From the NCBI GenBank assembly GCA_026400815.1, contig JAPLOI010000005.1, positions 1 to 33,821 of the forward strand: a DNA stretch of 33,821 bases, read 5' to 3'. This document shows, piece by piece, positions 13,814 through 22,356 of this stretch. The DNA is from Alphaproteobacteria bacterium (GTDB lineage Bacteria > Pseudomonadota > Alphaproteobacteria > Acetobacterales > Acetobacteraceae). Numbering within the stretch: the first letter of the stretch is position 1; each line of letters opens with the position of its first letter. A program made the translations under genes and the position numbers. The notes under the pieces are model-generated. The model was not told the origin of the DNA and ran no database searches. It saw only the letters and a program-made list of their open reading frames with translations.

Positions 13814-15847
13814 CTAATTCCGGTAGAACCACGTCTCCGGATGCGCGCCGCCCGGCGTGCGGCAATGCTGGGCGATGCAGTTGCGGTCCGGGATGTTGCC
13901 CAGCCGGTTGCTCACCAGCCGCACGCCCATCAGCGCCGGGGACTGGCCGACGGTGCCGATGGCGTATTGCTGGTCGATCAAGATCTTCCAGATCTCCTGC
14001 GCGGTCTTGATCCGGTCTTCCGCCTGCTGGCCGGCGGCGCTGCGGAACAGGTCCATGATGCGCAGGATGTTCTCATCCTCCGGCTTGCGGCCGGCGGCGC
14101 CGTTCGAGGCGAACCACTGCGCGTGCAGCGGGCCCATATAGGCTTCGGTCGGGTCCACCGGGATCGCGTGGCGCGGGAACAGGTAGAGCAACTCGGTGCC
14201 GCCGTTGTTCCACACCATGATGTGGTGCTCGTTGTTGGCCGTGCGGGTCATGGCCAGGTTGCGCTCGGTATCGCGCACGTCGGCCTGGATGCCCACCTTG
14301 GCCCACTGGTCGGCCACCATCTCGCTGATGCGCGGCCAGGGCAGGAAGGCCTGCACCGCCTGCACCTGGATGCGCAGGCGCTGGCCGTTATCGGTGCGCA
14401 CGCGGAAGCCCTGGCCGTCTTTCTTGGAGAGGCCGATGCGGTCCAGCATCTCATTGGCCATCTTCACGTCGTAGGTGGACCATTTCTCCCGCCAGCCCGG
14501 CCCGGGGAAGTAGGGCAGCGCCTCGCCGGGGGCGGCGGAGCCGGGGGTGGCCACGCCAAGCCAGAAGGTTTCGTTCAGCTGCTTGCGATCGATGGCGAGC
14601 GAGAGTGCGCGGCGGAAATCGGCGTTGCGCAGCCACTTGGCGATTTCGGCATCACCATCGAAGCTCTGGTTGAAGTGGTAGATCGCATCCGCGCCGTTCA
14701 GCGCGAGGTCGAGCTTCACGGTGTAGTTGCCGCGCTTCTGGTTCTCCAGCAGCACGGGCAGCTTGCCGATGTCGATGTGGCGTTCCTGGAGATCATACTC
14801 GCCGCCCATGGCGCGCAGGTTCAGCACCTCCAGGTTCTCGGCCAGGGTCATGATCACCCGGTCCATGTAGGGCAGCTGGTTCCCAGCCGTATCCACCGCC
14901 CAGTAGTACGGGTTGCGCTCCATCACCCAGCTGGCGCGGTTGATCGGCTCCAGCGTGCGCCAGGGGCCGAGCACGGGCACGGCGGGGTTGCGCGTCCAGT
15001 CCTTCATGAAGTGCAGGCGCACCAGCCAGTTGTCGAAGCCGGCCGCGCGGGCGGCGGCGTTGGCGGCATCCACGCCGCCGGCATATTTCGGCAGCAGGGG
15101 CTTGAGGTAGTGCGAGGGCGCGTAGGCGCCGTGGCTGCGGCCGTTGGATTGCCGCACCGCCTGACCGCCGCCGATCAGCGTGTCGCCGGCCATCAGCTCC
15201 TCGAACAGGTAGAACGGCACGTCGAATTCCCAGCGCACCGTGAAGTCGTCCACCTTCACCATGCGGCCCGGCTTGCCCTGCGGGGTCATGTCCGGAATCG
15301 GGGTGGGGGTGATGTCCTTGTTGCCGTAGATGTCCTCGAACCAGAAGATGAAGTCGTTCGCGGTCATCGGCGTGCCGTCGCTCCAGCGCAGGCCGCGGCG
15401 CAGGTGGAGCGTGAAGCTGCGGCCGTCGGCTGCCTGTTCCCAGCCCTTGGCCAGGGAGGGAAGCGGCTTGGTGCCGGTGTGGTCCACCAGGATCGGGCGA
15501 TCGGAGGCATTGAGGCGGTTGCCGTTCTCGTCATCGCCGGGGCCGGTGAAGCCGCGGCGCCAGGTGCCGCCGTATTTGCCGATCTCCTTGACCGGCTGGA
15601 TCACCATGAGGTCCTGCGGCAGGCGGTCCTTCACCGCCGGCAGCTTGCCTTCGCGCACCAGCGCGGCCAGCGAGGGCGCCTCGTTGAAGGTGGTGGGCCA
15701 CTTCGTCGTGTCGGTGATGATGGTGATGCCCTCGGGCTTACCCACCAGGCCGGACTGGTCCAGCTGCCCCTGCGCCATCGCGCCGGGCGTCAGTGCCAGC
15801 AGCGACACCCCCACCGCCAGCGCGCCAATCCATCCTGCGATCCGCAT
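13814..15847 (-). CDS. ABC transporter substrate-binding protein, family 5 (peptide/opine type)
   Basis: A 677-residue periplasmic binding protein. Residues 1-25 are a Sec signal peptide ending AMA-Q. The mature part has family-5 landmarks: GKYGGTWRRGF near 88, WEQAADGRSFTLHLRRGLRWSDGTPMTANDFIFWFED near 135-170, and NADFRRALSLAIDRKQLNETFWLG near 400-425. The longer than usual length (about 520-600 is common) fits the large subgroup seen in oligopeptide and opine systems. The start is ATG at 15847 with AGGGGGA just upstream. No permease or ATPase gene is near, so it is an orphan that must work with a transporter encoded elsewhere. The ligand cannot be predicted from sequence. Confidence 0.92.
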   Translation of the reverse strand: MRIAGWIGALAVGVSLLALTPGAMAQGQLDQSGLVGKPEGITIITDTTKWPTTFNEAPSLAALVREGKLPAVKDRLPQDLMVIQPVKEIGKYGGTWRRGFTGPGDDENGNRLNASDRPILVDHTGTKPLPSLAKGWEQAADGRSFTLHLRRGLRWSDGTPMTANDFIFWFEDIYGNKDITPTPIPDMTPQGKPGRMVKVDDFTVRWEFDVPFYLFEELMAGDTLIGGGQAVRQSNGRSHGAYAPSHYLKPLLPKYAGGVDAANAAARAAGFDNWLVRLHFMKDWTRNPAVPVLGPWRTLEPINRASWVMERNPYYWAVDTAGNQLPYMDRVIMTLAENLEVLNLRAMGGEYDLQERHIDIGKLPVLLENQKRGNYTVKLDLALNGADAIYHFNQSFDGDAEIAKWLRNADFRRALSLAIDRKQLNETFWLGVATPGSAAPGEALPYFPGPGWREKWSTYDVKMANEMLDRIGLSKKDGQGFRVRTDNGQRLRIQVQAVQAFLPWPRISEMVADQWAKVGIQADVRDTERNLAMTRTANNEHHIMVWNNGGTELLYLFPRHAIPVDPTEAYMGPLHAQWFASNGAAGRKPEDENILRIMDLFRSAAGQQAEDRIKTAQEIWKILIDQQYAIGTVGQSPALMGVRLVSNRLGNIPDRNCIAQHCRTPGGAHPETWFYRN

Positions 15848-15931
15848 GCTTCCCCCTGCCCGGCAAGGTGCCGGATGTTCCGCTTGGGGAAATGGAACGC
15901 CGGATCGCCCGGCGCGGTCAAGAAATGTGAA

Positions 15932-16348
15932 TCAGGGGCCGACGATGAGCGTGGTGCCGTCTACGCCCACGACGCGCAACGGCGCCTGGGGATCGGCGCC
16001 GCTGGCCAGCCGCGCGTTCCAGTCGCTGTCGCCCACGCGCACACGGCCGGTGCGGCCGTGGAATTCCAGCGCGGTGGCGGGGCGGCCGACCAGGCCAGAG
16101 CCTGGGGTGTTCAGCGTGGAGGGGCGCTTGGGTCCGCGCAGCTTCATCCCCAGCGCGATGCTGGCGCCGGCAAGCACGGCGAAGACCACCACATCCACCC
16201 AGAACACCGCGCCAAGCAGGTGCACCACGATCCCGGTGCCGACGGCGGCGAGGCCGAGCCAGAGCAGGAACACGCCCGGCACCGCCATTTCCAGCAGCAT
16301 CATCACCAGGCCGGCGGCCAGCCAGATGACGGCGGGCGCGATGTCCAT
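15932..16348 (-). CDS. NfeD-family membrane protein (short form)
   Basis: A 138-residue protein with two or three N-terminal helices (about 6-30 and 33-65) and a C-terminal beta-rich OB-like domain (GRPATALEFHGRTGRVRVGDSDWNARL). This is the short form lacking the ClpP-like protease domain. Short NfeD proteins partner with SPFH/stomatin proteins at the membrane, and that partner is encoded directly upstream: the ATG at 16348 is one base from the stomatin stop. The larger open frame to 16636 is an extension into the stomatin gene. Function is thought to be in membrane organisation or quality control; the link is from family knowledge. Confidence 0.9.
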   Translation of the reverse strand: MDIAPAVIWLAAGLVMMLLEMAVPGVFLLWLGLAAVGTGIVVHLLGAVFWVDVVVFAVLAGASIALGMKLRGPKRPSTLNTPGSGLVGRPATALEFHGRTGRVRVGDSDWNARLASGADPQAPLRVVGVDGTTLIVGP

Positions 16349-16349
16349 C

Positions 16350-17309
16350 CTAGCCCCGCACGCTCGGCACGGAGCCGCTGGGCGGGCGCGGGGCGGCGAG
16401 TTCGGGGGCCCGCAGCAGCTCCATCGCCTGGGCGATGCCGCCGGCCATGGCGGTGGCTTCCATCGGCACCAGCACCAGACGGCTGCCGGGGCTGTCGGCC
16501 ACCTTGCCGAAGGCAGTGACGTAGCGGTCGGCGATGAAGTAGCGCAGCGCCGCCTCGCCGCCATCGGCTGCCGCCGCGGCGACCACGCGGGTGGCCTCGG
16601 CTTCGGCCTGGGCGAGGCGTTCGCGCGCCTCGGCATCGCGCACCGCGGCTTGCTGGCGGCCTTCGGCGGCGAGGATCAGGCTCTGCTTCTCACCTTCCGC
16701 GCGCATGATCGCGGCCTGCCGCTCGCCCTCGGCGCGGGCGACGGTGGCGCGGCGTTCGCGCTCGGCGGTCATCTGCAGGTTCATGGCGCGGATCAGGTTT
16801 TCCGGCGGCTCGATGCGGCGGATCTCCACGCGGCTGACCTTCACGCCCCAGGGGTCGGTGACGCCATCCATGATGTTCAGCAGCTGTGCGTTGATGCGTT
16901 CGCGCGAGGAAAGGGCGGCATCCAGCTCCATCTCGCCGATCACGGCGCGGATGTTGGTCATGGCCAGGGTGGAGAGCGCGCCTTCCAGGTTGGTCACCTG
17001 GTAGGCCGCCTTGGCCGCTTCCATCACGCGGAAGTAGATCACGCCGTCTACCGCGACCGTCGCGTTGTCCTTGGTGATGACGCTCTGCTCCGGGATATCG
17101 GAGACCTGTTCCTGCACGTTCAGCTTGCGGCCGACGCGGTCGATATAGGGGATGAGGAAGTTGAGGCCGGGGTGCAGCTCGCGCATGAAGGCGCCGAAGC
17201 GCTCCACCGTCCATACCTGCCCCTGCGGCACCGTCTTCATGCCGGCGAAGACGGTGGCAACCACCAGCACCAGCACGAGAACCCAGACCAGTCCGAATGC
17301 GCCGTCCAT
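16350..17309 (-). CDS. SPFH/band-7 stomatin-like protein (QmcA-type)
   Basis: A 319-residue membrane-anchored scaffold protein. It has an N-terminal helix (residues 5-23), then the SPFH/band-7 domain (about 25-190) with VERFGAFMRELHPGLNFLIPYIDRV and DPWGVKVSRVEIRRIEPP, then a long charged coiled coil (about 190-260) rich in Ala, Glu and Arg (RRATVARAEGERQAAIMRAEGEKQ). Such proteins build oligomers in the inner membrane and associate with NfeD proteins or FtsH; the nfeD gene follows one base after. The start is ATG at 17309 with GGGAG upstream; the longer frame to 17429 crosses the divergent dehydrogenase gene. The shared 59-base gap must hold both promoters. Confidence 0.92.
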   Translation of the reverse strand: MDGAFGLVWVLVLVLVVATVFAGMKTVPQGQVWTVERFGAFMRELHPGLNFLIPYIDRVGRKLNVQEQVSDIPEQSVITKDNATVAVDGVIYFRVMEAAKAAYQVTNLEGALSTLAMTNIRAVIGEMELDAALSSRERINAQLLNIMDGVTDPWGVKVSRVEIRRIEPPENLIRAMNLQMTAERERRATVARAEGERQAAIMRAEGEKQSLILAAEGRQQAAVRDAEARERLAQAEAEATRVVAAAAADGGEAALRYFIADRYVTAFGKVADSPGSRLVLVPMEATAMAGGIAQAMELLRAPELAAPRPPSGSVPSVRG

Positions 17310-17368
17310 GGCTTTCTCCCGCGTTCGCGTCACCCTAGCATGGTGCGCGATCGTTGGGAGGATACACC

Positions 17369-18499
17369 ATGAAGATGAAAGCCGCCGTGCTGTGGGAATG
17401 CGGGCGCGCGCGCCCCTATGCCGACACAAGGCCGATGACGATCGAGGAAGTGGAGCTGGATCCGCCGGGGCCCGGGGAGATCCTGATCGAGGTGGCGGGC
17501 GCGGGGCTGTGCCATTCCGACCTCAGCGTGATCGACGGCACCCGCCCGCGGAGTGTGCCGGTGATCCCGGGCCATGAGGGTGCGGGCATTGTGCGGGCGC
17601 TGGGGCCGGGGGTGACCGGGCTGCAGGAAGGCGACCATGTGGTGACGGCGTTCGTCTCCTCCTGCGGGGAGTGCCGGTATTGCGTGCGCGGGCGGGTGAA
17701 CATCTGCGAGACGCATGGGCGCACGCGGGCGGCGGGCACGCTGATCACCGGCGGGCAGCGGCTGCGGTTGAACGGGCAGCGGATTCCGCATTTCAGCGGG
17801 CTGAGCCTGTTCGCGCAGTACATCGTGGCGGCGCGCTCCTCCGCGGTGAAAATCGACAAGGATGTGCCGCTGGAGCATGCGGCGCTGTTCGGCTGCGCCG
17901 TTCTCACCGGCGTGGGCGCAGTGCTGAACACGGCGGAGGTGAAGCCGGGTGGCGTGATGGCGGTGGTGGGCCTCGGCGGCGTGGGCATGAACGCGCTGAT
18001 GGGCGCGGTGGTGGCCGGGGCCGAGCGCATCGTGGCGGTGGATACCAATCCGGCGAAGCTGGAGCTGGCGCGCGAGCTGGGCGCGACGGATACGTTCCTG
18101 GCCGGCAATGCCGATACAGTGGCGGCGATCGTGGATGCCACCGATGGCGGTGTCGATTGGGCGGTGGAGACGGCGGGCGTGGGCGAGGCGATGGAGCTGG
18201 CCTATGCCATCACCGCGCGCGGCGGCACGACGGTGAGTGCGGGGCTGCCCAGCGGCTCCCGGCTGGTGAGCTATCCGCATGCGGCGATGGTCAGCGACGA
18301 GCGGACGATCAAGGGCAGCTACATGGGCAGTTGCATCCCGGCCCGGGACATTCCGGCCTATATCGCGCTCTACAAGCGCGGCAAGCTGCCGGTGCAGAAG
18401 CTGATCAGCGGCACGATCCCGCTGGCGGAGATCAATGCCGGGTTCGACCGGCTGGCCTCGGGCAGCGTGCTGCGGCAGGTGATGCTGCCGAACGGGTGA
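17369..18499 (+). CDS. Zinc-dependent alcohol dehydrogenase (MDR family)
   Basis: A 376-residue NAD(P)-dependent dehydrogenase. The catalytic zinc ligands are Cys48 (GLCHSD), His69 and Glu70 (GHEGAG); the structural zinc is held by Cys99, Cys102, Cys105 and Cys113. The Rossmann motif is VGLGGVGMNA near 207, with VAVDTN at the end of strand 2 (Asp favours NAD). The arrangement is that of class III-like and S-(hydroxymethyl)-thiol dehydrogenases, so the substrate may be an aldehyde adduct or a plain alcohol. The start is ATG at 17369 with GGGAGG eight bases upstream. It is alone, divergent from the stomatin gene, and its stop lies three bases from the stop of the convergent CPBP gene. Confidence 0.92.
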   Translation: MKMKAAVLWECGRARPYADTRPMTIEEVELDPPGPGEILIEVAGAGLCHSDLSVIDGTRPRSVPVIPGHEGAGIVRALGPGVTGLQEGDHVVTAFVSSCGECRYCVRGRVNICETHGRTRAAGTLITGGQRLRLNGQRIPHFSGLSLFAQYIVAARSSAVKIDKDVPLEHAALFGCAVLTGVGAVLNTAEVKPGGVMAVVGLGGVGMNALMGAVVAGAERIVAVDTNPAKLELARELGATDTFLAGNADTVAAIVDATDGGVDWAVETAGVGEAMELAYAITARGGTTVSAGLPSGSRLVSYPHAAMVSDERTIKGSYMGSCIPARDIPAYIALYKRGKLPVQKLISGTIPLAEINAGFDRLASGSVLRQVMLPNG

Positions 18500-18502
18500 C
18501 GG

Positions 18503-19147
18503 CTACAGCTCGGACAAGGTGACGGCGGCGGCGAAGCTGTTCATGGCCAGATGCAGGGCCAGCGGAGCACGCAGGCTGCCGCCGGACAGGCGCAGCCAGG
18601 TCAGCGCCAGGGTCAGCGGCAGGACCGAGGCTGCGAACTGCCCGTGGGCGGCGGCGAAGGCGAGGCCGGTGGCCATCGCCACCGCCGGCGGCGACCAGGC
18701 CCCGGCGAGGCGGCGCCACAGCCAGCCGCGGAAGAACAGCTCCTCGCCCAGCGGTGCGGCGACGGCGATCGCGGCCAGGCGCAGCAGGTGCCAGCCAGTG
18801 GCGGCCGGCGCGGCAGGCCCGGCGGCCACGGCACCGATATCGGCCATCGGTACGCCGAGCAGGGGCACCAGCCAGCGATTGGCGAGCAGGACCAGAACGA
18901 GGGCCAGCACCACCTGAACCGGCCCGGCCGAGGGTGGCCGCAGCCATTCCCGCAGCGGGGCGGTGCGCAGCACGGGCACGAGCAGCAGGCCCGGCACCAC
19001 CAGCATGGCCAGCGCGCCGCCCATGCCGGGCGGGAGGCGGCCGGCCTGATCCAGCAGCACGAACGGTGCCGCCACGGCACTGGCGAGGAGATACCAGGCG
19101 CCGGCCGCGATCAGCGCGCGCCAGGGGGAGCCGGGGTGGGGCGGCAT
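18503..19147 (-). CDS. CPBP-family intramembrane metalloprotease
   Basis: A 214-residue polytopic membrane protein of the CAAX-prenyl-protease/bacteriocin-processing (Abi, CPBP) family. The three motifs that form the active site are present: EExxxR at 135-140 (GEELFFRG), FxxxH at 164-168 (FAAAH) and HxxxN at 199-203 (HLAMN). Hydrophobic helices fill most of the remaining length. The natural substrate is unknown; relatives act in immunity to self-made peptides or in membrane-protein processing. The start is ATG at 19147 with AGGAA six bases upstream. The gene is divergent from the Tat-type binding-protein gene over a 162-base gap. Confidence 0.88.
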   Translation of the reverse strand: MPPHPGSPWRALIAAGAWYLLASAVAAPFVLLDQAGRLPPGMGGALAMLVVPGLLLVPVLRTAPLREWLRPPSAGPVQVVLALVLVLLANRWLVPLLGVPMADIGAVAAGPAAPAATGWHLLRLAAIAVAAPLGEELFFRGWLWRRLAGAWSPPAVAMATGLAFAAAHGQFAASVLPLTLALTWLRLSGGSLRAPLALHLAMNSFAAAVTLSEL

Positions 19148-19309
19148 CAAGGTTCCTACCAGTGGATGCGATGATGCCAGGGCGCATCGGCCGCGCCAAC
19201 GGTGCTGGCGCGACCGCGCCGGAGCCGGTAGCGTGACAGCAATGCCGCCGCAGAGCGGATGCCAGTTCAGACGGTTCCTCTCCAACGCCCGCCGCAGGAG
19301 CACGCCGCG

Positions 19310-20875
19310 ATGCTGACCCGACGCCATCTTCTTGCCGCGGCACCCGCGGCCGCCCTTGCCCGCCCGGCGCTGGCGCAGGGGAAGGACAAGCTGCTGAAAT
19401 TCGTGCCGGCGGCGGCGTATTCGTCGCCGGATCCGATCTGGACCACGGCGATCGTGGTCGGCATCCATGCGCTGATGGTGTGGGACACGCCGTATGGCAG
19501 CGACATCAACCTGATGCCGAAGCCGCAGATGTGCGCGGGCGAGGAGGTGTCGGCCGACGGGCTCAGCTGGACCTTCACGCTGCGCGAGGGGTTGCTGTTC
19601 CATGATGGCGAGAAGGTTCGGGCACATGACGTGGTGCCCAGCATCAATCGCTGGGGGCAGCGCAATACCTATGGGCAGCGGCTGCTGGCGATCGCCGATG
19701 AGATCGCGGTGGTGGATGACCGGCGGTGGCGGATCCGGCTGAAGGAGCCGTTCCCGCAGATGCTCTATGCGCTTTCCCAGGGCTGCTACGTGATGCCGGA
19801 GCGGATGGCGAAGGTTTCGGCGAGCCAGCCGGTGAAGGAGTTCGTCGGCTCCGGCCCGTTCGTGTTCCATGAGCGCGACTGGGTTTCCGGCGTGCGCAGC
19901 GTTTATACGAAGTTCGACAAATACGTTTCGCGGCAGGAAGCGCCGAGCAACACGGCGGGCGCGAAGGTGGTGAATTTCGAACGGGTGGAGTGGCTGATCC
20001 AGCCCGATCCCGGCACCGGGGCTTCCGCGCTGATGGCGGGCGAGGTGGACTGGATGGACCAGCCGCTGTTCGACCACCTGCCGATGCTTCAGCGCAACAG
20101 CGCCGTGACGGTGGCGCCGGGCGATCCGTTCGGGCTGATCGGCGGGTTGTTCATGAACCAGCTGCACCCGCCGTTCAACAACGTGAAGATGCGCCAGGCA
20201 GTGATGGCGATGGTGGACCAGCGCGAGTTCATCGCCGCCGTGCTGGGCGACCAGGCGCGGTTCGCGAAGCTTCCGGTGGGGTTCTTCGCGGTGGGCTCGC
20301 CGTTTGCCTCTGATGTTGGGATGGAGGCGCTGACGGGGAAGCGGGATCTGGCACGGGCGCGGCAGTTGGTGAAGGAGAGCGGCTATGCCGGGGAAACGGT
20401 GCTGCTGATGTCGCCTTCCGACCAGCCGCAGATGCATGCCATGGCGGCAATGTGCCATGCGATCTTCAAACAGATCGGCGTGAACGTGCAGTTGACGACG
20501 ACGGATTGGGGCACGCTGCTGACGCGGCGTTCGGTGCAGAAGCTGCCGGGTGAAGGCGGGTGGAGCGCGTTCAACACGCGGATCACGGGGATTGGCGGGA
20601 CCGATCCGACCAGCGTGCAGCTGCGGGCGAACGGGTTGAAGGCGTGGTTCGGCTGGCCGGATATGCCGGAGATCGAGCGGCTGCGTGAGGCGTGGTTCAA
20701 GGCGCCGACGCTGGAAGGGCAGCAGGCGATCTGCCGGGATATCCAGAAGGTGGCCTTCGAGCAGGTGCCCTATGTTCCGCTGGGGCAGTGGAGCCAGCCG
20801 ACGGCGCATCGTTCGGACCTGACGGGGTTCGTGCCTTCCTCCACGCATGTGTTCTGGGGTGTGAAGCGGGGTTGA
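19310..20875 (+). CDS. ABC transporter substrate-binding protein, family 5, Tat-type signal
   Basis: A 521-residue periplasmic binding protein. The N-terminus has a twin-arginine signal (TRRHLLAAAPAAALA, cleavage after ALA near residue 22), so it may be exported folded. Family-5 landmarks are LSWTFTLREGLLFHDGEKVRAHDVVPSINRW near 85-115, EFVGSGPFVFHERDW near 185 and NNVKMRQAVMAMVDQREFIAAVLG near 285-310. The start is ATG at 19310 with AGGAG nine bases upstream. No transport-complex genes are adjacent. Its TGA overlaps the ATG of the protease gene that follows (TGATG), which is an unusual partner for a binding protein. The ligand is unknown. Confidence 0.92.
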   Translation: MLTRRHLLAAAPAAALARPALAQGKDKLLKFVPAAAYSSPDPIWTTAIVVGIHALMVWDTPYGSDINLMPKPQMCAGEEVSADGLSWTFTLREGLLFHDGEKVRAHDVVPSINRWGQRNTYGQRLLAIADEIAVVDDRRWRIRLKEPFPQMLYALSQGCYVMPERMAKVSASQPVKEFVGSGPFVFHERDWVSGVRSVYTKFDKYVSRQEAPSNTAGAKVVNFERVEWLIQPDPGTGASALMAGEVDWMDQPLFDHLPMLQRNSAVTVAPGDPFGLIGGLFMNQLHPPFNNVKMRQAVMAMVDQREFIAAVLGDQARFAKLPVGFFAVGSPFASDVGMEALTGKRDLARARQLVKESGYAGETVLLMSPSDQPQMHAMAAMCHAIFKQIGVNVQLTTTDWGTLLTRRSVQKLPGEGGWSAFNTRITGIGGTDPTSVQLRANGLKAWFGWPDMPEIERLREAWFKAPTLEGQQAICRDIQKVAFEQVPYVPLGQWSQPTAHRSDLTGFVPSSTHVFWGVKRG

Positions 20876-21567
20876 TGGGGCTGCTTCGGGCGATCCTGGG
20901 CGCGGGGTTGCTGCTGGCCGCCGCCCCCGCGGCGGCGGGGGAGCCTCGGCCGGTGGCGGACATGGCGGTGGCGCCGTGGCGGTCCCTGGCGCGGGTGATC
21001 TCTGCCGGGGAGGTGCGGTGCACGGGCTTCGTGGTGGCGCCCGATCGCGTGGTGACGGCGGGGCATTGCGTGTACGGCGTGCGCCAGGGCGGGTTCCTGC
21101 CGGCCAGCGCGATCCATGTGCAGGTGGGCTACCGGATGGGTGCGATGGTGGAGCACCGGGTGGCGACGGCGTATCGCATTCTCGACGGCTACGATCCGCG
21201 CAAGGGGCCGGCGGCGACGGGGAGTGACGTGGCGGTGCTGCAGCTCGGCGCGGCAGTGCGGACGGTGCCGATGGAGGTGGGCAGGGGCATGGCCGGCGCG
21301 GTGGCGCTGGGCGGGTATCCGCGCCACCGGCCGGAGGTGGTGGAGACTGATGCGACCTGCACGATCCGCGGGACGACGCGCGACCGGAGCGGGCAGACCC
21401 TGCTGGTGCATGATTGCGGCGGCGGGGTGGGGACCAGCGGCGCGCCGCTGCTGCAGCGCGACAAGGACAACCGGTGGCAGGTGCTGGGGGTGCAGGTGGC
21501 GGGGCATCCGGATGGCCGGGAATCCTATGCGGTGCCGGCTGCTACCTGGGCGGGGTTGCTGAAGTAG
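20875..21567 (+). CDS. Secreted trypsin-like serine protease
   Basis: A 230-residue chymotrypsin-fold protease with a Sec signal peptide (residues 1-21, AAAG). The catalytic triad is visible as His64 (TAGHC), Asp118 (GSDVAVLQL) and Ser188 (VGTSGAPLL). Cys49 and Cys65 can form the His-loop disulphide, and Cys162 with Cys181 a second. Without PDZ domains it resembles small periplasmic or secreted proteases of the V8/trypsin type and not DegP. The ATG overlaps the stop of the binding-protein gene (TGATG), arguing for translation from the same message. The much longer upstream open frame is an artefact. The biological substrate is unknown. Confidence 0.9.
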   Translation: MGLLRAILGAGLLLAAAPAAAGEPRPVADMAVAPWRSLARVISAGEVRCTGFVVAPDRVVTAGHCVYGVRQGGFLPASAIHVQVGYRMGAMVEHRVATAYRILDGYDPRKGPAATGSDVAVLQLGAAVRTVPMEVGRGMAGAVALGGYPRHRPEVVETDATCTIRGTTRDRSGQTLLVHDCGGGVGTSGAPLLQRDKDNRWQVLGVQVAGHPDGRESYAVPAATWAGLLK

Positions 21568-21656
21568 GGCGGCCGGCGGCGCGGTGGTTCGACCTGGGTC
21601 TGCCAATTTCTCGTAATGAATTGTTATCGAAATGACAGGGGCGCGGGATTTCCTGT

Positions 21657-22298
21657 TCAGTCGCGGCCATGTTTTTTCCAGATGCCGCGGATGAAGGGAC
21701 GCTCCCAGTCACGGAACATCAGGCTGGGGTCGTTGGGGCTCGGGCGGCGGGAGGTGGGGGGCCGGGGCGGGCGCGGCTTGCGCGGGCGGGGCGGGAGGCG
21801 GAGTTCGGGCGGGGGGCCGATGCCGAGCGCGTGGCAGAGCGGGCGCAACAGGCGGGCGGCGCGGGGGACCTCGGTTGCGAAGCGGCGCAATTCCGGCTCC
21901 TGCACCAGGATATCGAGCATGCCGGCGGCGGGGACGATTTCGGGCGCGCGGTGGTTGAGCCAGGCGAAGCCGCGCGGGAGGCGCAGGGGGGAGGGGCGGG
22001 GTTGGGGCGTGGCTTCGCGGGTGGTGCGGGCGTGCGGGCGGGGCGGCTGGAGGGTGCCGGCGATCCAGGCCTGGTAGAGCACGGCGACGCGGCGCAGGGC
22101 GCGGCCGGTGCGGTTCCAGAAGAGCTGCCACTGGGCGGGGGAGAGGGGCGGCAGGCGCTCCGGCTCCGTGATCGGGACGTAGGTGTGGTGTCCGATGAAG
22201 GCCGGCTGGGGCGGGGTGGCGAGACGGCGCGCGACCGCCCCCAGGGCGGCGCCCAGGGTGGCCAGCAGCCAGCTCAGCCTTTCATGCAACGGGGACAT
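21657..22298 (-). CDS. Hypothetical Pro/Arg-rich protein (213 aa)
   Basis: I do not recognise the family. The N-terminal 30 residues are moderately hydrophobic (LSWLLATLGAALGAVARRLA) and might anchor the protein. The middle is a globular-looking segment (SPAQWQLFWNRTGRALRRVAVLYQAWIAG; GFAWLNHRAPEIVPAAGMLDILVQEPELRRF). A proline/arginine-rich linker near 165-190 leads to a compact end, RDWERPFIRGIWKKHGRD. The start is ATG at 22298, directly behind a palindromic site; there is no clear ribosome-binding site. Codon use is that of the host. It is convergent to the protease gene and follows the isonitrile-hydratase-like gene on the same strand. Confidence 0.6.
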   Translation of the reverse strand: MSPLHERLSWLLATLGAALGAVARRLATPPQPAFIGHHTYVPITEPERLPPLSPAQWQLFWNRTGRALRRVAVLYQAWIAGTLQPPRPHARTTREATPQPRPSPLRLPRGFAWLNHRAPEIVPAAGMLDILVQEPELRRFATEVPRAARLLRPLCHALGIGPPPELRLPPRPRKPRPPRPPTSRRPSPNDPSLMFRDWERPFIRGIWKKHGRD

Positions 22299-22311
22299 GG
22301 GGGATAGATAA

Positions 22312-22322
22312 CTAACTGTTAG
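22312..22322. promoter_or_regulatory. Palindrome in front of the hypothetical gene, possible operator
   Basis: CTAAC-T-GTTAG is a perfect palindrome 14 bases upstream of the start codon, in a small AT-rich window (TAACTAACTGTTAG) of an otherwise GC-rich area. Sites of this shape are common for TetR-type regulators. No regulator gene is adjacent, so this is only suggestive. Confidence 0.35.
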
Positions 22323-22356
22323 CCCCGATGCAAGAGGTAGCGCGGAATTTTTTCGG

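Noticed and set aside
20692-20874. Upstream extension of the serine protease frame
   Set aside because: It overlaps the conserved end of the binding-protein gene; the signal peptide begins at the ATG at 20875.
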